The notes beneath the pieces are model-generated. The model saw nothing but the letters and a program-made list of their open reading frames with translations. It was not told the origin of the DNA and did no database searches. DNA of 64,000 bases from Rhizopus arrhizus (taxonomy: Eukaryota; Mucoromycota; Mucoromycetes; Mucorales; Rhizopodaceae). Positions 18,196-28,987 of this stretch are shown one piece after another (within the stretch, counting starts at the first letter, position 1; each line of letters starts with the position of its first letter). Where the stretch lies: assembly GCA_024220505.1 (NCBI GenBank), contig JAKZZE010000030.1:591501-655500 (forward strand), in the 5' to 3' direction. The position numbers and the translations under genes are program-made.

Positions 18196-19844
18196 CACTA
18201 GGTGAAAAAATAGGGACAACCTTTTCGAAAATTTCATTTCATGCAGCATGTAGCATTAAGAGAAGGTCGCCTCATGACGCTAGCAATATGTTAAAACGAG
18301 GTTAATGTGTAAAGTATTTCATCAAAATATGATGAGCCAAGTATGGAAAATGAGGGAGTAATACATGTATAATTGGTAGAATTTTAGATACTCCACAGCT
18401 CAGTTTTAGACCATATTTCGTACTCTTCTAGTTTGACCTGGAATACCAGCTACAATTAAAATGCAAACCGATTCTAATATTAGCTATGCACGTTCCTATA
18501 ATTAATAATATAAAATGAATGCTGTTTTCCTTCATTCATATATTCTTTTTTTTTCGTTATATTCTTCTTACTTCCTGCGAAATTTCTCTTACTTATGCTT
18601 CGCGCTTTACCTCAAGACACGCAAGACAGCATCAAGTCTGCACTTATGAGCAATAGAAGCCCAAAGGATATTGTTGGTAAATTTGGTACCCATCCCAAGA
18701 CAGTTAGGAGATATAGAAACAAGTTATTTGGGCCAATGGTACCCGCAACACGTGGTAGACATACACTTGTGTCATCTGCTACGAAGGAATATATCATGGT
18801 ATTACTGATTAAAGGAGCCCTAAAGACAGCCAAGGACGTACATCGGATGCTCATACAACTTGGGTATTCTATGACTTACCGTTCAGTAATAAACGTCCTT
18901 GTATCAATGGATTTTTATTCTAGGCGTAAAAAGAAGCAGCCTCTTTTACCTAATAACCACCGCAAGCAGAGGTTAGCATGGGCAAAGAAGTATCAAAACT
19001 GGTCTATACAACAGTGGCATCAAGTAGTGTTCTCCGATGAAACGAAGATCAACATTTGGGGATCTGATGGCTGCAGATACTATTGGACCCAGCCTGGTGA
19101 TGTCCTTCGTCCACACCACATAGATCTTTCAATGAAGCATGGTGGCGGCAAATTGATCATGTGGGGATGTATAACCAGTGAGGGATCAGGATATGCGTGC
19201 CAGGTATATGATGGTACCATGGACTCCTTGGTGTACCAGCATATTCTTGGAACAACTTACATGAAAACGCTGAAGTACTATGGTATGAACAAGCGCACCA
19301 TTTACCTTCAACAAGATAACGACCCAAAGCACAAGTCCAAATCAACAATGTCATGGCTCCAACAAAACAAGGTCCAGTACATTAACGATTGGCCACCTAA
19401 CTGTCCGGATCTGAATCCTATAGAGCATATGTGGCACTTGCTGAAACTTAGGTTAAGCCTTTATGAACGAAAGGCCAGAAACATCGACGGGCTATGGGAA
19501 CGAGTTGACTTTGAATGGAACAAGCTAGATAAAGATGTTTGTAGAAGTTACATTGACAGCATGCCTGATCGCATAGCAGCGGTAATCAAATCAAAAGGGA
19601 GATTTACTCGTTATTAAATAAATACTACTCATTTTATAATATAACGATTATAAAATTATTGCGACTATTTCCTCTTTTCTTCCGCCATATGTTATCCTGA
19701 TCAGCTTTATATGTGGGAAACGTAATACTCACTACCTAAGGCTACGCTCTATAGGCATGACTTGGATGTCGTACGGAGTGGAGGAGAAAAAAAAAAAGTT
19801 AAAAATTATTTTAGGGTAGGTTGTCCCTATTTTTTCACCTAGTG
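18196..19844 (+). mobile_element. Tc1/mariner element Tc1-6 (family VI), apparently intact
   Basis: 1649 bp, termini CACTAGGTGAAAAAATAGGG…/…CTATTTTTTCACCTAGTG, TA at 18194-18195 and 19845-19846. Unlike other families it begins CACTAGG, not CAGT. Encodes an uninterrupted transposase. Tc1-8 (25139-28459) is a near-identical copy with nonsense mutations. Confidence 0.95.
18595..19617 (+). CDS. Tc1-6 transposase, 340 aa, intact
   Basis: Domains: N-terminal paired helix-turn-helix (residues ~1-110; SPKDIVGKFGTHPKTVRRY, then a GRHTLVSSATK linker), basic nuclear-localisation-like RRKKK at ~110, then the DDE catalytic domain. Motifs: VFSDETKINIWGSDG (Asp148), HGGGKLIMWGC, QQDNDPKHKSK (Asp241), PDLNPIEHMWHLLK (Glu277); 35 residues lie between the second Asp and Glu by my count. 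Ends KSKGRFTRY with TAA. Start ATG at 18595 aligns with the relatives. Length is typical of Tc1 transposases. It would cut the element at its ends and insert it at TA. It is the only uninterrupted Tc1 transposase in the window and may mobilise the dead copies. Confidence 0.95.
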   Translation: MLRALPQDTQDSIKSALMSNRSPKDIVGKFGTHPKTVRRYRNKLFGPMVPATRGRHTLVSSATKEYIMVLLIKGALKTAKDVHRMLIQLGYSMTYRSVINVLVSMDFYSRRKKKQPLLPNNHRKQRLAWAKKYQNWSIQQWHQVVFSDETKINIWGSDGCRYYWTQPGDVLRPHHIDLSMKHGGGKLIMWGCITSEGSGYACQVYDGTMDSLVYQHILGTTYMKTLKYYGMNKRTIYLQQDNDPKHKSKSTMSWLQQNKVQYINDWPPNCPDLNPIEHMWHLLKLRLSLYERKARNIDGLWERVDFEWNKLDKDVCRSYIDSMPDRIAAVIKSKGRFTRY

Positions 19845-20289
19845 TATATGGTCGTTGTTAAATAGAAGGTTGAATGATTATGAAACAACACCAAAAGGCA
19901 TGAATGAACTATACGAACGAGTAACTAAATTTTGGTACGACTTAATGAAGCCGGAAGAGTGCCAAAAGGTCATAGAAACAATGCCTAAGCATATAAAACA
20001 ATGTATCAAGAATAAAGGACGCTGGACTGACTATTAATGTCAAATAAATAAACCATTTTGCTTTTTTTCAAAAGTGCCGCAAAACTGTCCCAATGCACCG
20101 CTTGTTTTCTATCCCCTCTGTCTCCGTCTGCGCTGTTTTAATTTGGTTTTGCTTTACAGTTGTTGGTACTACAAGATTGTGACTATCGAATGATATACAA
20201 TAAGGTGTACATTAGCTTAACAACTATGGAGCCACAAGCCCTAGAAGAGAAAATTACGAAACATTGGGACAGTTTTGCGGGTCACTGTA

Positions 20290-20882
20290 GCTCTAAGTAG
20301 ATTTATACAGACCCAATTGTCGTTCTGCGAAGGCGTCTCTCTTGTTAGCTGCTTTACATAGTCTATTCTACGTTATAAATAATTTGGCAACCAATGATAC
20401 TTTTTAAATCATTACTTTATTTGTCTTTTTACTCTTTATAAACCACTCATATTACCTTATATACTTCTTTATTGACCACTCATATTGCCTTATATACTTC
20501 TTTATGAACCATTTATATTGCTTTATATATACAAAAAAAATAGGGATTTGGTTTATAAAAAATAGCTTTTTTTTTATTTAAATAAAATAATAATAACAAT
20601 ACATAGTATTTCTTTGCTTGTAGCGTTTTAAAAGTGTACTTGACTTACCTAATGTCACCAGAATAGCAGCATCTAATCTAAAAATACATCAATTAGTCTC
20701 GTGGAACCCAAAAAGTTCTCAAAAGAAAAGAAAAAAAAGCCAAGCTCAAGGATTCAAAGACACAACGACTCAAGGACTCAAAGACAAAAGGACCTGGGTA
20801 CTTAAAGCAAAAAATGGAAATACATCAGTACTTAAGAACCAAAGTAAAAACCAGGAAAGAAACAGAAAGAGGCCAAATCAGA
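20290..20882. other. AT-rich part of G1 without genes
   Basis: Matches G2 from about 43556 on. Contains short near-tandem units around TTTATGAACCACTCATATTGCC (20440-20530) and no ORF of note. Confidence 0.5.
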
Positions 20883-20988
20883 GCAGCATTCATCTATAAT
20901 AATTATTAGCCATCATGTATATAATAAAAGTAATAGTACCTTTCTTTACATAGACAAGGGGAAGAAAACTTGCTGAGCTTTTACCAAT

Positions 20989-21032
<44 letters not shown>

Positions 21033-21300
21033 CAGCACGCATCTATAATAATTATTAGCTATGACGGATATGTGATAAAAGTAATAGTACCTTTCTTTAG
21101 ATGGGCTAAGAGAAAAAAACTAGCTAAGCTTTACCAAGAAATAAAAAAAAAAAAAGGAAACAGTACGCATCTATAATAAATATTAGCTATCGAGTATATA
21201 GTAAAAGTAATAGTACCTTGATTTAGATGGATCATGAAAAAAAAAAGAAAGAAAAGAAAAAAAGACACCAGTCAAGCTTATACCAACAAGTAAAAGAAGA
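20883..21300. repeat. Minisatellite in G1, about three ~130-bp units
   Basis: Repeated core CATCTATAATAATTATTAGC followed by a variable segment, then AAAAGTAATAGTACCTT and a poly-A-rich spacer. Units start near 20890, 21040 and 21170. One spacer is a run of about 35 A. G2 carries the corresponding array at 44105-44460 with a different spacer composition. Function unknown. Confidence 0.7.
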
Positions 21301-22900
21301 AGCAAAGATAATCCTGGGAAAAAGACTTTATAAAGACTATTTAAACCATAAAGAAAGCAATCGATACATCTTTACTAAAGTATAAGTACCATTAGAATAG
21401 GAATAGAATATATATGTAATATTAAGAACTTACCTTTTATAAAAAAAAGAGAAGAAGAAAAAAAGAAAAAAAAAAAGAGGTGCTTTTTTGTAGCCTTATT
21501 TTACCAATGTTACACTTATTCACTGTCTATCCATATTAGAAAACAAAAACTGTTGCTTTTCATGTAGTTTACATTTAATGGTATCCCAAAAGATAATTTA
21601 TACATTGCTTGAGTAAGTTTTATTACTTGCGTGCAATATCTTTAATATGGAGGATATTATTTTTTCTTTTCTTTTTTTTTTTTTTTTTACTTGAAATAAA
21701 AAAAAAAGGTCGGTATCAACAAATTATAGCAGAAAAACAACTTTTTTTTTCTCTCTTGTTTTGTTTCATGGAATACACTAGATGTCAAAGGTACAAAAGA
21801 TAAAAAAGAATGCTCAAGTGTTGATCATATGTAAGTTTATATAAAAAAAATAACAACCAAGTCTAATGTCGGGTTCTTTTTTTTTTTTTTACATTAGGAA
21901 TTCCTAATGGGACACATTTGGATGACGAACATGAGCCTCATGAGCAAAGTTGTTCGTTTTAACACGATAAAACTATAAGAATATCAAACTTATATTATTG
22001 CTTGTTGTTAAAAAGCCCTTTTTGATAAAGGAAGTTGGCAATATTAACATCTCTAATGGCTAATGACTAATGGCAAATTACACCCAGCAAACATAAAGTA
22101 AGTAATGAACTAATATAAGCTTAAAAACATACATTCTTTTATATTATTTGTCATAAAAAAAATAATAAAGCACTTTATTTACTTGAAAAACAAAAAAACT
22201 GTTCATGTATCTATTAATTATAACTGCCTTGTAACAAGATGTTAACAAAGCTTCTTTTTTTTTTATTCTTTTTAGAATATACACGTATTCTTTTGTTATA
22301 ATGTACAAGCATTTGTATTTTTATAAAACATATTTGCTCTTAGATTATTGTTTTTCATTTGAATAAGGAACTTTTTATTGCTATGCTCTTTTTTTTTTTT
22401 TCACTAGGTCTTTTTTTTAGCTTTGTCTTTTTTTTTTTACTTTTAATTTTTCAGCTTCTTTTTTTTTTCCCAAACGCAACTATTTTGTTACGTTCTGTTA
22501 CACGTTTCTAATGAGCTAAGCTAAAAAGCACAGACTACCTTCCTAATATGTATTCTTCTGAACCAAATAATCGCATGGTGCTTTTGATTTCCGCATTTTG
22601 CCCTCAAAAATAAAAAAAAATAAAATATCGGTCTTTAAACAATGGAGAGAAATACGCTTTCCAAAAAAAGATCATTTGTAAAAAAAGACATTTCTTTAAA
22701 AATGTGAATAACTCCATGAACATTTACCCTACAAATAAAATAATAACATCGTTAAATTTCTTTATTTTTTTCGCATCTAAATCTTTTTTCATATTTCGAA
22801 AATAACCAATACCGCAAGATATAATGTTTTTTTAAAAAAAAAACTTTAAAATCTGTGGACCTATGACTGTCACCGATATCAGAATTCTACGTCAAAGGTG

Positions 22901-22937
22901 CAACATTATTTGCAGTGCGGCACTGCAAATAATCGTT
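22901..22937. repeat. Palindromic junction between G1 and an inverted G copy
   Basis: ATTATTTGCAGTG, CGG, CACTGCAAATAAT: two element ends facing each other across three bases. The flanks are also inverted copies of each other for about 800 bp on both sides. Confidence 0.85.
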
Positions 22938-23759
22938 CCAATTAGGTATCGGATTGCGCAAGATTGCTCTTCTTTTGGGTAACGGATTGTTATTTTTTTT
23001 CCTGAAAAAAATTAAATCTTGCTGTATTGCTCATTTTCGAATTTTGAAAAAAGATTTAGATACGAAAAACATATAGAAATTTAACGATGTTATTATTTTA
23101 TTTGTAGGGTAAATGTTCATGGAGTTATTCACATTTTTAAAGAAATGTCTTTTTTTACAAATGATCTTTTTTTGGAAAGCGTATTTCTCTCCATTGTTTA
23201 AAGACCGATATTTTATTTTTTTTTATTTTTGAGGGCAAAATGCGGAAATCAAAAGCACCATGCGATTATTTGGTTCAGAAGAATACATATTAGGAAGGTA
23301 GTCTGTGCTTTTTAGCTTAGCTCATTAGAAACGTGTAACAGAACGTAACAAAATAGTTGCGTTTGGGAAAAAAAAAAAGAAGCTGAAAAATTAAAAGTAA
23401 AAAAAAAAAAAAAAAAAAAGACAAAGTTAAAGAAAAAGACTGAGTAAAAAAAAAAAGAATATAGCAATAAAAGGTTCCTTATTCAAATGAAAACAATAAT
23501 TTAACAGCAAATATACTTTATAGGAATGCAAATGTTCTTGCATTATAACAAAAGGATACATGTGTATTCTAAAAAGAATAAAAAAATAAAGAAGCTCTGC
23601 TCACATTTTATTACAAGGCAGTTATAATTAACAAATACAAGCACATTTTTTTTTGTTTTCAAGTAAATAGATTGCTTTATTATTTTTCATGACAAATAAT
23701 ATAAAAGAATATATGTTTTTAAGCTTATACTAGTTCATTACTTACTTTATGTTTGCACA
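22921..23759 (-). mobile_element. Inverted, truncated G copy
   Basis: Reverse complement of roughly 22080-22917, starting CACTGCAAATAATCG at 22921 and running to GTTTGCACA where Tc1-7 begins (TA 23760-23761). The sequence beyond Tc1-7 (29403 on) does not continue it, so the copy was truncated before or at that point. Together with G1 it makes a large inverted repeat with a 3-bp centre. Confidence 0.75.
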
Positions 23760-23996
23760 TACAGTGAGTTAAAAAACCGTTTCAGTAAAATTGAAACTCA
23801 CACATTTATCCTTTTTTTGGAAGAAATATTTAGAGTATACGTGTTCTTTTTTATTATGTTATTATATGGCTTTTTTGCAACAAAGCAATGTACATCTCAT
23901 CTTAATCTATGAATTACATCTTAAGCAATGGCCATTTTAAAAAAAGGGGATGACTGAAACGGTTTTTTAACTAGGTAAAAAAATACTAATATATAG

Positions 23997-24647
23997 TGTT
24001 TAGGAAAGGGGAGTTTTAAGTAAATATAATATAGCAATCAAAGATAAAGAAATACTGTTAGAACTTGGTATCTCTTTATTAAGTTAAGATAACTATGATT
24101 AGATAAAAAAATAAATTCTACATGTAAAAAGTGAGAGTATTTATAGACATGATACGGATAAAGAATTAGGACAGATTTATAATCAATTTGACAGAATAGA
24201 TGATTACTATTTCTAATTATTAGTTTAGCCTGTTCCTAGCTTGTATTGTCAATTATGCTATTGGGATGGTTTCAGATATAACTATTTAAGGAGACGGTAC
24301 GGATGAATATAAAGACCTTTAGTTCCGTGATTGGATATCATTGCTAACAATAATATCTCAGTCAGGATAAATGTTTTCATGACTAATGATGATCCGGTAA
24401 GTAATCGTCATTCCTTATTCAACATGCTCATACTATCACTAAACTATATTACAACCATGTCATCTTATTTGACTATGTGAAGTTAATATGAATAAAGCTT
24501 AATATAAAAATCTAATCAAAGTATTTTATTGATCTGTGTTGGGAATAATATTATAAATGATTCCAAGTTATGTCAACATATTATTCAGGATCATATTTGA
24601 TTCCTTTTACTAAAATAAAGTGACTATAATCTTATGTATCCTTAACA
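23997..24647 (-). repeat. Solo LTR K1
   Basis: 651 bp, TGTTTAGGAAAGGGGAG…ATCCTTAACA, flanked by the 5-bp duplication TATAG (23992-23996, 24648-24652). It inserted exactly at the end of the Tc1-7 transposase, replacing the last residue and stop. A second copy is at 35896-36540. It lacks the PBS-like motif of the A/C/D group. Confidence 0.9.
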
Positions 24648-25136
24648 TATAGTATTTCCACCCTTAGCTTTTATTACAGCTTGAACTCTAGCCGGCATAC
24701 TATCAATATATTTACAGCAAATATCTTTATCAAATGTTTCCCATTCAATTTTGATTCTTTCCCATAGTTTATGGACACCTCTTGCTCTTTGTTCATATAA
24801 AACTAATTTCAACTTTAAGTGTCGCCACATGTGCTCAATTGGGTTCAGATCAGGCGATTGAGAAGGCCAAGGCAATACTGGGTACTTTGCTTCTTCTTTA
24901 AGATAAGTTGTCGTTATCTTGGCAGTGTGTTTCGGATCATTACCGTGCTGAAAGATGAAATCACCATCCCCTAATCGGTAGTAATCAAGGGTATCTGCCA
25001 GTTCGGTTTTTAGGATATGGATGTAATCCGATGCAGTCATTCTACCGTCGTATATCTCGCAGATATATCCAACTCCATGGGAAGTCATACAATCCCACAC
25101 CATAACACTTCCTCCGCCATGTTTTACGGTTGGGAT
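24648..25136 (-). pseudogene. Tc1-7 transposase, C-terminal half
   Basis: Reads from the Tc1-8 boundary: VKHGGGSVMVWDCMTSHG, GNDPKHTAKITTTYLKEE and PDLNPIEHMWRHLKLKL with the catalytic Glu, ending KAKGGNTI. The residue preceding NDPKH is Gly instead of Asp (HGNDPKH). The stop codon lies in LTR K1 instead of the original end; without the LTR the frame would close after a Tyr codon. Confidence 0.9.
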
Positions 25137-25271
25137 TACACTAGGTGAAAAAATAGGGACAACCTACCCTAAAATAATTTTTAACTTTTTTTTTCTCCTC
25201 CACTCCGTACGACATCCAAGCCATGCCTATAGAGCGTAACCTTAGGTAGTGAGTATTACGTTTCCCACATA

Positions 25272-26944
25272 CAGTGGGTGGACTAATTGTCCCAGTGTTT
25301 CAACATTTTTTACTTTTGACATTGTAGCTCGACGAATTCTTAGGCTATGCGACTAGTTTTATGCTCATTAGAAAGGTCGCACTTCGTGCTACATCATATC
25401 AAAGAGCCGGAGTTCGGAGATTACACAGTCTGAGTTAATCAGCAATAGAAAAAAAACACCGCACTGGGACAATTTTTCCGCTTGAACATAAATTTTATTT
25501 AATAACAGGTATGTCCCCCTTTAGCATTAATAACTGCTCTACAACGATCCGGCATACTATCTATATATCTTCTACACTCATCCACTGTAAAAGTATTCCA
25601 TTCTTTTTCTATTCTTTCCCATAACTCATGCACTCCTTTAGCCTTAGTGTCATATACACTCAGCTTGTGTTTAAGGTGATGCCATACATGTTCAATAGGG
25701 TTTACATCGGAACTTTGGGCTGGACAGCTAAAGATATGATCACTCTTGAAGTTATTATCCACAAACCATTGCTTAGCAAGCTTCGAAGTGTGCTTGAGAT
25801 CCTTATCTTGTTGAAAATAGATATTCTCAGGATTGTATCCATAGTACTTTACTCTGTCCATAAGTGTAGTTTCCAAGATATTTACATAATCCACAGCTTT
25901 CATAGTTCCATCATGTATCCAACAAGCATACCCAGGGCCATCATAAGTAATACAACCCCATACCATGACACTTCCTTGGTCGCCTTTCACTGTAAGGTCT
26001 AAGTGATGAGGCTGCAATACATCGTCTGGTCGGCTCCAGTAATACTTGCAACCGTCTGATCCGAAAACATTAGCTTTAGTCTCATCACTAAACACCATAC
26101 GCCTCCAGTCATCGGTTGTTCAGCCTTTGTGGGCCATAGCCCATGCTAAACGTCGTTCCTTGTGCTGTTTACTGAGAAGAGGCTTCCTCGCTTTGATTTT
26201 AGCTCTGAAGTTCATACTTTTAAGAAGCTTCAAGACTCCAGAATAACCAATAGTATATCCCAAACCACTCAGATATAGATGTACTGTTTTGGCTGTCTTG
26301 AGTTCACCCTTTATTACTTGTCTACGGATGTATGACTTGGTAGTTTCACCAGTAGTTGCTCTTTTACCAGGGGCTGCCTTCATTCGATTTGGAAAAAATG
26401 TGTTCACATACCTACCTAAAGTTGACTTTTTCAATCCGGGAATGCGTTCCATAACTTGTTCATATGTCATATTACTAGCCAAAAGCATTTGGATTTGTTT
26501 CTGAACAGATTTGCTGATAGTAAGAGTCATTTGATGCGGGACAAAGTCGTAAGAAGTGCAGTATATAAAGAGACTAAGAATAATGTTAAAAAAAAAGAAT
26601 AACATAAAGCTATTTATACTTTACATTAAAGATATGAGTCATAGATTATCATAGATAAGACTGGTACGTAAGTTCCGGTGATTTCTGATTGATAAAAAGG
26701 CGATGTTTAGAACACATTGCAAAATAAGCAGGTAGCGGAAAAATTGTCCCAGTGCGGTGTTTTTTTTCTATTGCTGATTAACTCAGACTGTGCTATTTCC
26801 GAACGATGGCTCTTTAATATTATGTAGCACGACGTGCGACCTTTCTAATGAGCATAAAACTAGTCACATAGCCTAAGAATTGGTCGAGTTACAGTGTCCA
26901 AAGTAAAAAATGTTGAAACACTGGGACAATTAGTCCACCCACTG
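25272..26944 (-). mobile_element. Tc1/mariner element Tc1-9 (family VIII)
   Basis: 1673 bp, termini CAGTGGGTGGACTAATTG…/…CAATTAGTCCACCCACTG, TA at 25270-25271 and 26945-26946. Inner inverted copies at ~25460-25480 and ~26735-26757. It is inserted in the 3' non-coding part of Tc1-8 and is the innermost level of this nest. Confidence 0.94.
25499..26530 (-). pseudogene. Tc1-9 transposase with one nonsense codon
   Basis: 344-codon frame, MTLTISKSVQKQIQMLL… to KGGHTCY. Contains helix-turn-helix (GLKKSTLGRYVNTFFPNR), VFSDETKANVFGSDG, QQDKDLKHTSK (DNDPKH altered to DKDLKH) and VNPIEHVWHHLKHKL. A single TGA near 26119 replaces a probable TGG (Trp) before TTDDWRRMVF. The frame is otherwise complete. 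Confidence 0.93.
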
Positions 26945-27038
26945 TATAAAGCTGATCAGGATAACATATGGCGAAAGAAAAGAGGAAATAGTTGCAATAA
27001 TTTTATAAGCGTTATATTATAAAATGGGTAGTATTTAT

Positions 27039-28061
27039 TTAATAACGAGTAAATCTCCCTTTTGATTTGATTACCGCTGCTATGCGATCAGACATGCTGT
27101 CAATGTAACTTCTACAAACATCTTTATCTAGCTTGTTCCATTCAACGTCAACTCATTCCCATAGCTCGTCGATGTTTCTGGCCTTTCGTTCATAAAGGCT
27201 TAACCTAAGTTTCAGCAAATGCCACACATGCTCTATAGGATTCAGATCCGGACTGTTAGGTGGCCAATCGTTAATGTACTGGACCTTGTTTTGTTGGAGC
27301 CATGACATTGTTGATTTCGACTTGTGCTTTGGGTCGTTATCTTGTTGAAGGTAAATGGTGCGCTTGTTCATACCGTAGTACTTCAGCGTTTTCATGTAAG
27401 TTGTTCCAAGAATATGCTGGTACACCAAGGAGTCCATGGTACCATCGTATACCTGGCACGCATATCCTGATCTCTCACTGGTTATACATCCCCACATTAT
27501 CAATTTGCCGCCACCATGCTTCACTGAAAGATCTATGTGGTGTGGACGAAGGACATCACCAGGCTGGGTCCAATAGTATCTGCAACCATCAGATCCCCAA
27601 ATGTTGATCTTCGTTTCATCGGAGAACACTACTTGATGCCACTATTGTATGGACCAATTTTGATACTTCTTTGCCCATGCTAACCTCTGCTTGCGGTGGT
27701 TATTAGTTAAAAGAGGCTTCTTCTTTTTACGCCTAGAATAAAAATCCATTGATACAAGGACGTTTATTGCTGAACGGTAAGTCATAGAATACCCAAGTTG
27801 TATGAGCATCCGATGTACGTCCTTGGCTGTCTTTAGGGCTCCTTTAACCAGTAATACCATGATATATTCCTTCGTAGCAGATGACACAAGTGTATGTCTA
27901 CCACATGTTGCGGGTACCATTGGCCCAAATAGCTTGTTTCTATATCTCCTAACTGTCTTGGGATGGATACCAAAATTACCAACAATATCCTTTGGGCTTC
28001 TATTGCTCATCAGTGCAGACTTGATGCTGTCTTGCGTGTCTTGAGGTAAAGCGCGAAGCAT
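27039..28061 (-). pseudogene. Tc1-8 transposase with two nonsense codons
   Basis: Same length (1023 nt) and almost the same sequence as the intact Tc1-6 gene. TAG at 27639-27641 stands where Tc1-6 has CAG (Gln), and TGA at 27150-27152 where Tc1-6 has CGA (Arg); both are C-to-T changes on the coding strand. Catalytic motifs FSDETKINIWGSDG, DNDPKHKSK and PDLNPIEHVW remain. Confidence 0.94.
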
Positions 28062-28461
28062 AAGTAAGAGAAATTTCGCAGGAAGTAAGAAGAATATAAC
28101 GAAAAAAAAGAATGTATGAATGAGGGAAAACAACATCCATTTTATATTATTAATTATAGGAACGTGCATAGCTAATATTAGAATTGGTTTGCATTTTAAT
28201 TATAACTGACATTCCAGGTCAAACTAGAAGAGTACGAAACATGGTCTAAAACTGAGCTGTGGAGTATCTAAAATTCAGCCAATTATATATGTATTACTCC
28301 CTCATTTTCCATAGTTGGCTCATCATATTTTGATGAAATACTTCATACATTAACCTCGGTTTAATATATTGCTAGCGTCATGAGGCGACCTTCTCTTAAT
28401 GCTATATGCTGCATGAAATGAAATTTTCGAAGAGGTTGTCCCTATTTTTTCACCTAGTGTA

Positions 28462-28987
28462 CATGATGAGGCTGTAATGGGCTTCCAGGCAGACTCCAAT
28501 AGAATTCAACTCCATCAGAGCCCCAAATGTTAATTTTCGACTCGTCAGAGAAGATAACCTTTCTCCAGTCGTCAATAGTCCAGTACCTGTGAGCAAGTGC
28601 CCATTCCAAGCGTGCTTTCCTGTGTTTTGCTGACAAAAGAGGTACCTTTCTTTTTGGTCGGGCTTTGAATTCTAGGCTCTTTAAGGCATTTAGGGTAGTG
28701 TTGTAAGTCAACCTTGGATAAATGGTCTTGAAATAATCGAAGACCTCAACATCTGACTTCAATCGTCTTAAGATTACCATTCTCTTCATGAGGGACTTGC
28801 TTGCTTCAGTTAAGATCTGAGGTCGTCCGCCAGTGTTATCGGGTCTTTGGATATTCCATTTTTTGCAATATCGATGAACAGTGGCTTTAGAGAGAGTCAA
28901 GCGATTAGCAATCTCTTCATAAGACAAATCAGACTCTAAGAGCACTCTCAAATCATTTTGAGTATCTTGGGAAATGGAGCGAGTCAT
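28462..28987 (-). pseudogene. Tc1-7 transposase, N-terminal half
   Basis: Begins MTRSISQDTQNDLRVLLE with helix-turn-helix LSYEEIANRLTLSKATVHRY, the GGRPQILTEASK linker, basic RPKRKVPLL, and the first catalytic Asp in FSDESKINIWGSDG. It ends LQPHHV at the Tc1-8 insertion; the continuation is at 25136. Start ATG at 28987 aligns with the other families. The split by Tc1-8 is the main defect visible. Confidence 0.92.

Larger units (their letters stand above)
17355..20037 (+). pseudogene. Tc1-5 transposase, two nonsense codons and an insertion
   Basis: Starts MKQVSQDTVVQAISLLQQ with helix-turn-helix VREVERITGLSKSAVGRL, then GKPKGGRPKLLSA, the first catalytic Asp in WSDETKINRFSSDG (not the NIWGSDG of the others), DNDPKHTSK, and PDLNPIEN with the catalytic Glu. 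Spacing between the second Asp and Glu is 34 residues. TAG at 17952 and TGA at 18156 both replace probable TGG (Trp). The last ~60 codons lie beyond Tc1-6 at 19847-20037 (ending KGRWTDY). A more divergent family than its neighbours. Confidence 0.93.
16982..20287 (+). mobile_element. Tc1/mariner element Tc1-5 (family V) split by Tc1-6
   Basis: Termini CAGTGACCCGCAAAACTG… with TA at 16980-16981 and 20288-20289. G2 shows the empty site (GATGATCCATAGCTCTAAG at about 43540-43558). Inner inverted repeats at 17170-17200 and 20070-20102 make each end a ~220-bp foldback. Tc1-6 inserted in the transposase at TA 18194-18195. Confidence 0.95.
16786..22917 (+). mobile_element. Non-coding element G1 with CACTG termini, carrying Tc1-5
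   Basis: Begins CACTGCAAATAATCGTG and ends ATTATTTGCAGTG, an inverted terminal repeat of the CACTA/EnSpm style. Without Tc1-5 and its nested guest it is about 2.8 kb. A second copy (G2, 43355-46053) is similar over its whole length, and G2 has the 3-bp duplication ATG. Flanking triplets of G1 are CCG and CGG, not a clean duplication. It is very AT-rich with long poly-A/T tracts, a ~130-bp minisatellite, and no credible gene, so it is probably non-autonomous. Confidence 0.72.
25139..28459 (-). mobile_element. Tc1/mariner element Tc1-8 (family VI) containing Tc1-9
   Basis: Termini CACTAGGTGAAAAAATAGGG… with TA at 25137-25138 and 28460-28461, splitting the Tc1-7 transposase. After removing Tc1-9 it measures about 1646 bp, against 1649 for Tc1-6, and the two are nearly identical. 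Confidence 0.94.

Noticed and set aside
21000..21032. Poly-A run as a retroposon tail
   Set aside because: It lies inside a tandem repeat spacer of G1, has no flanking duplication and varies between copies.
20883..21300. CRISPR-like spaced repeats
   Set aside because: Units are ~130 bp, imperfect and poly-A-spaced in a eukaryotic transposon; not a CRISPR array.
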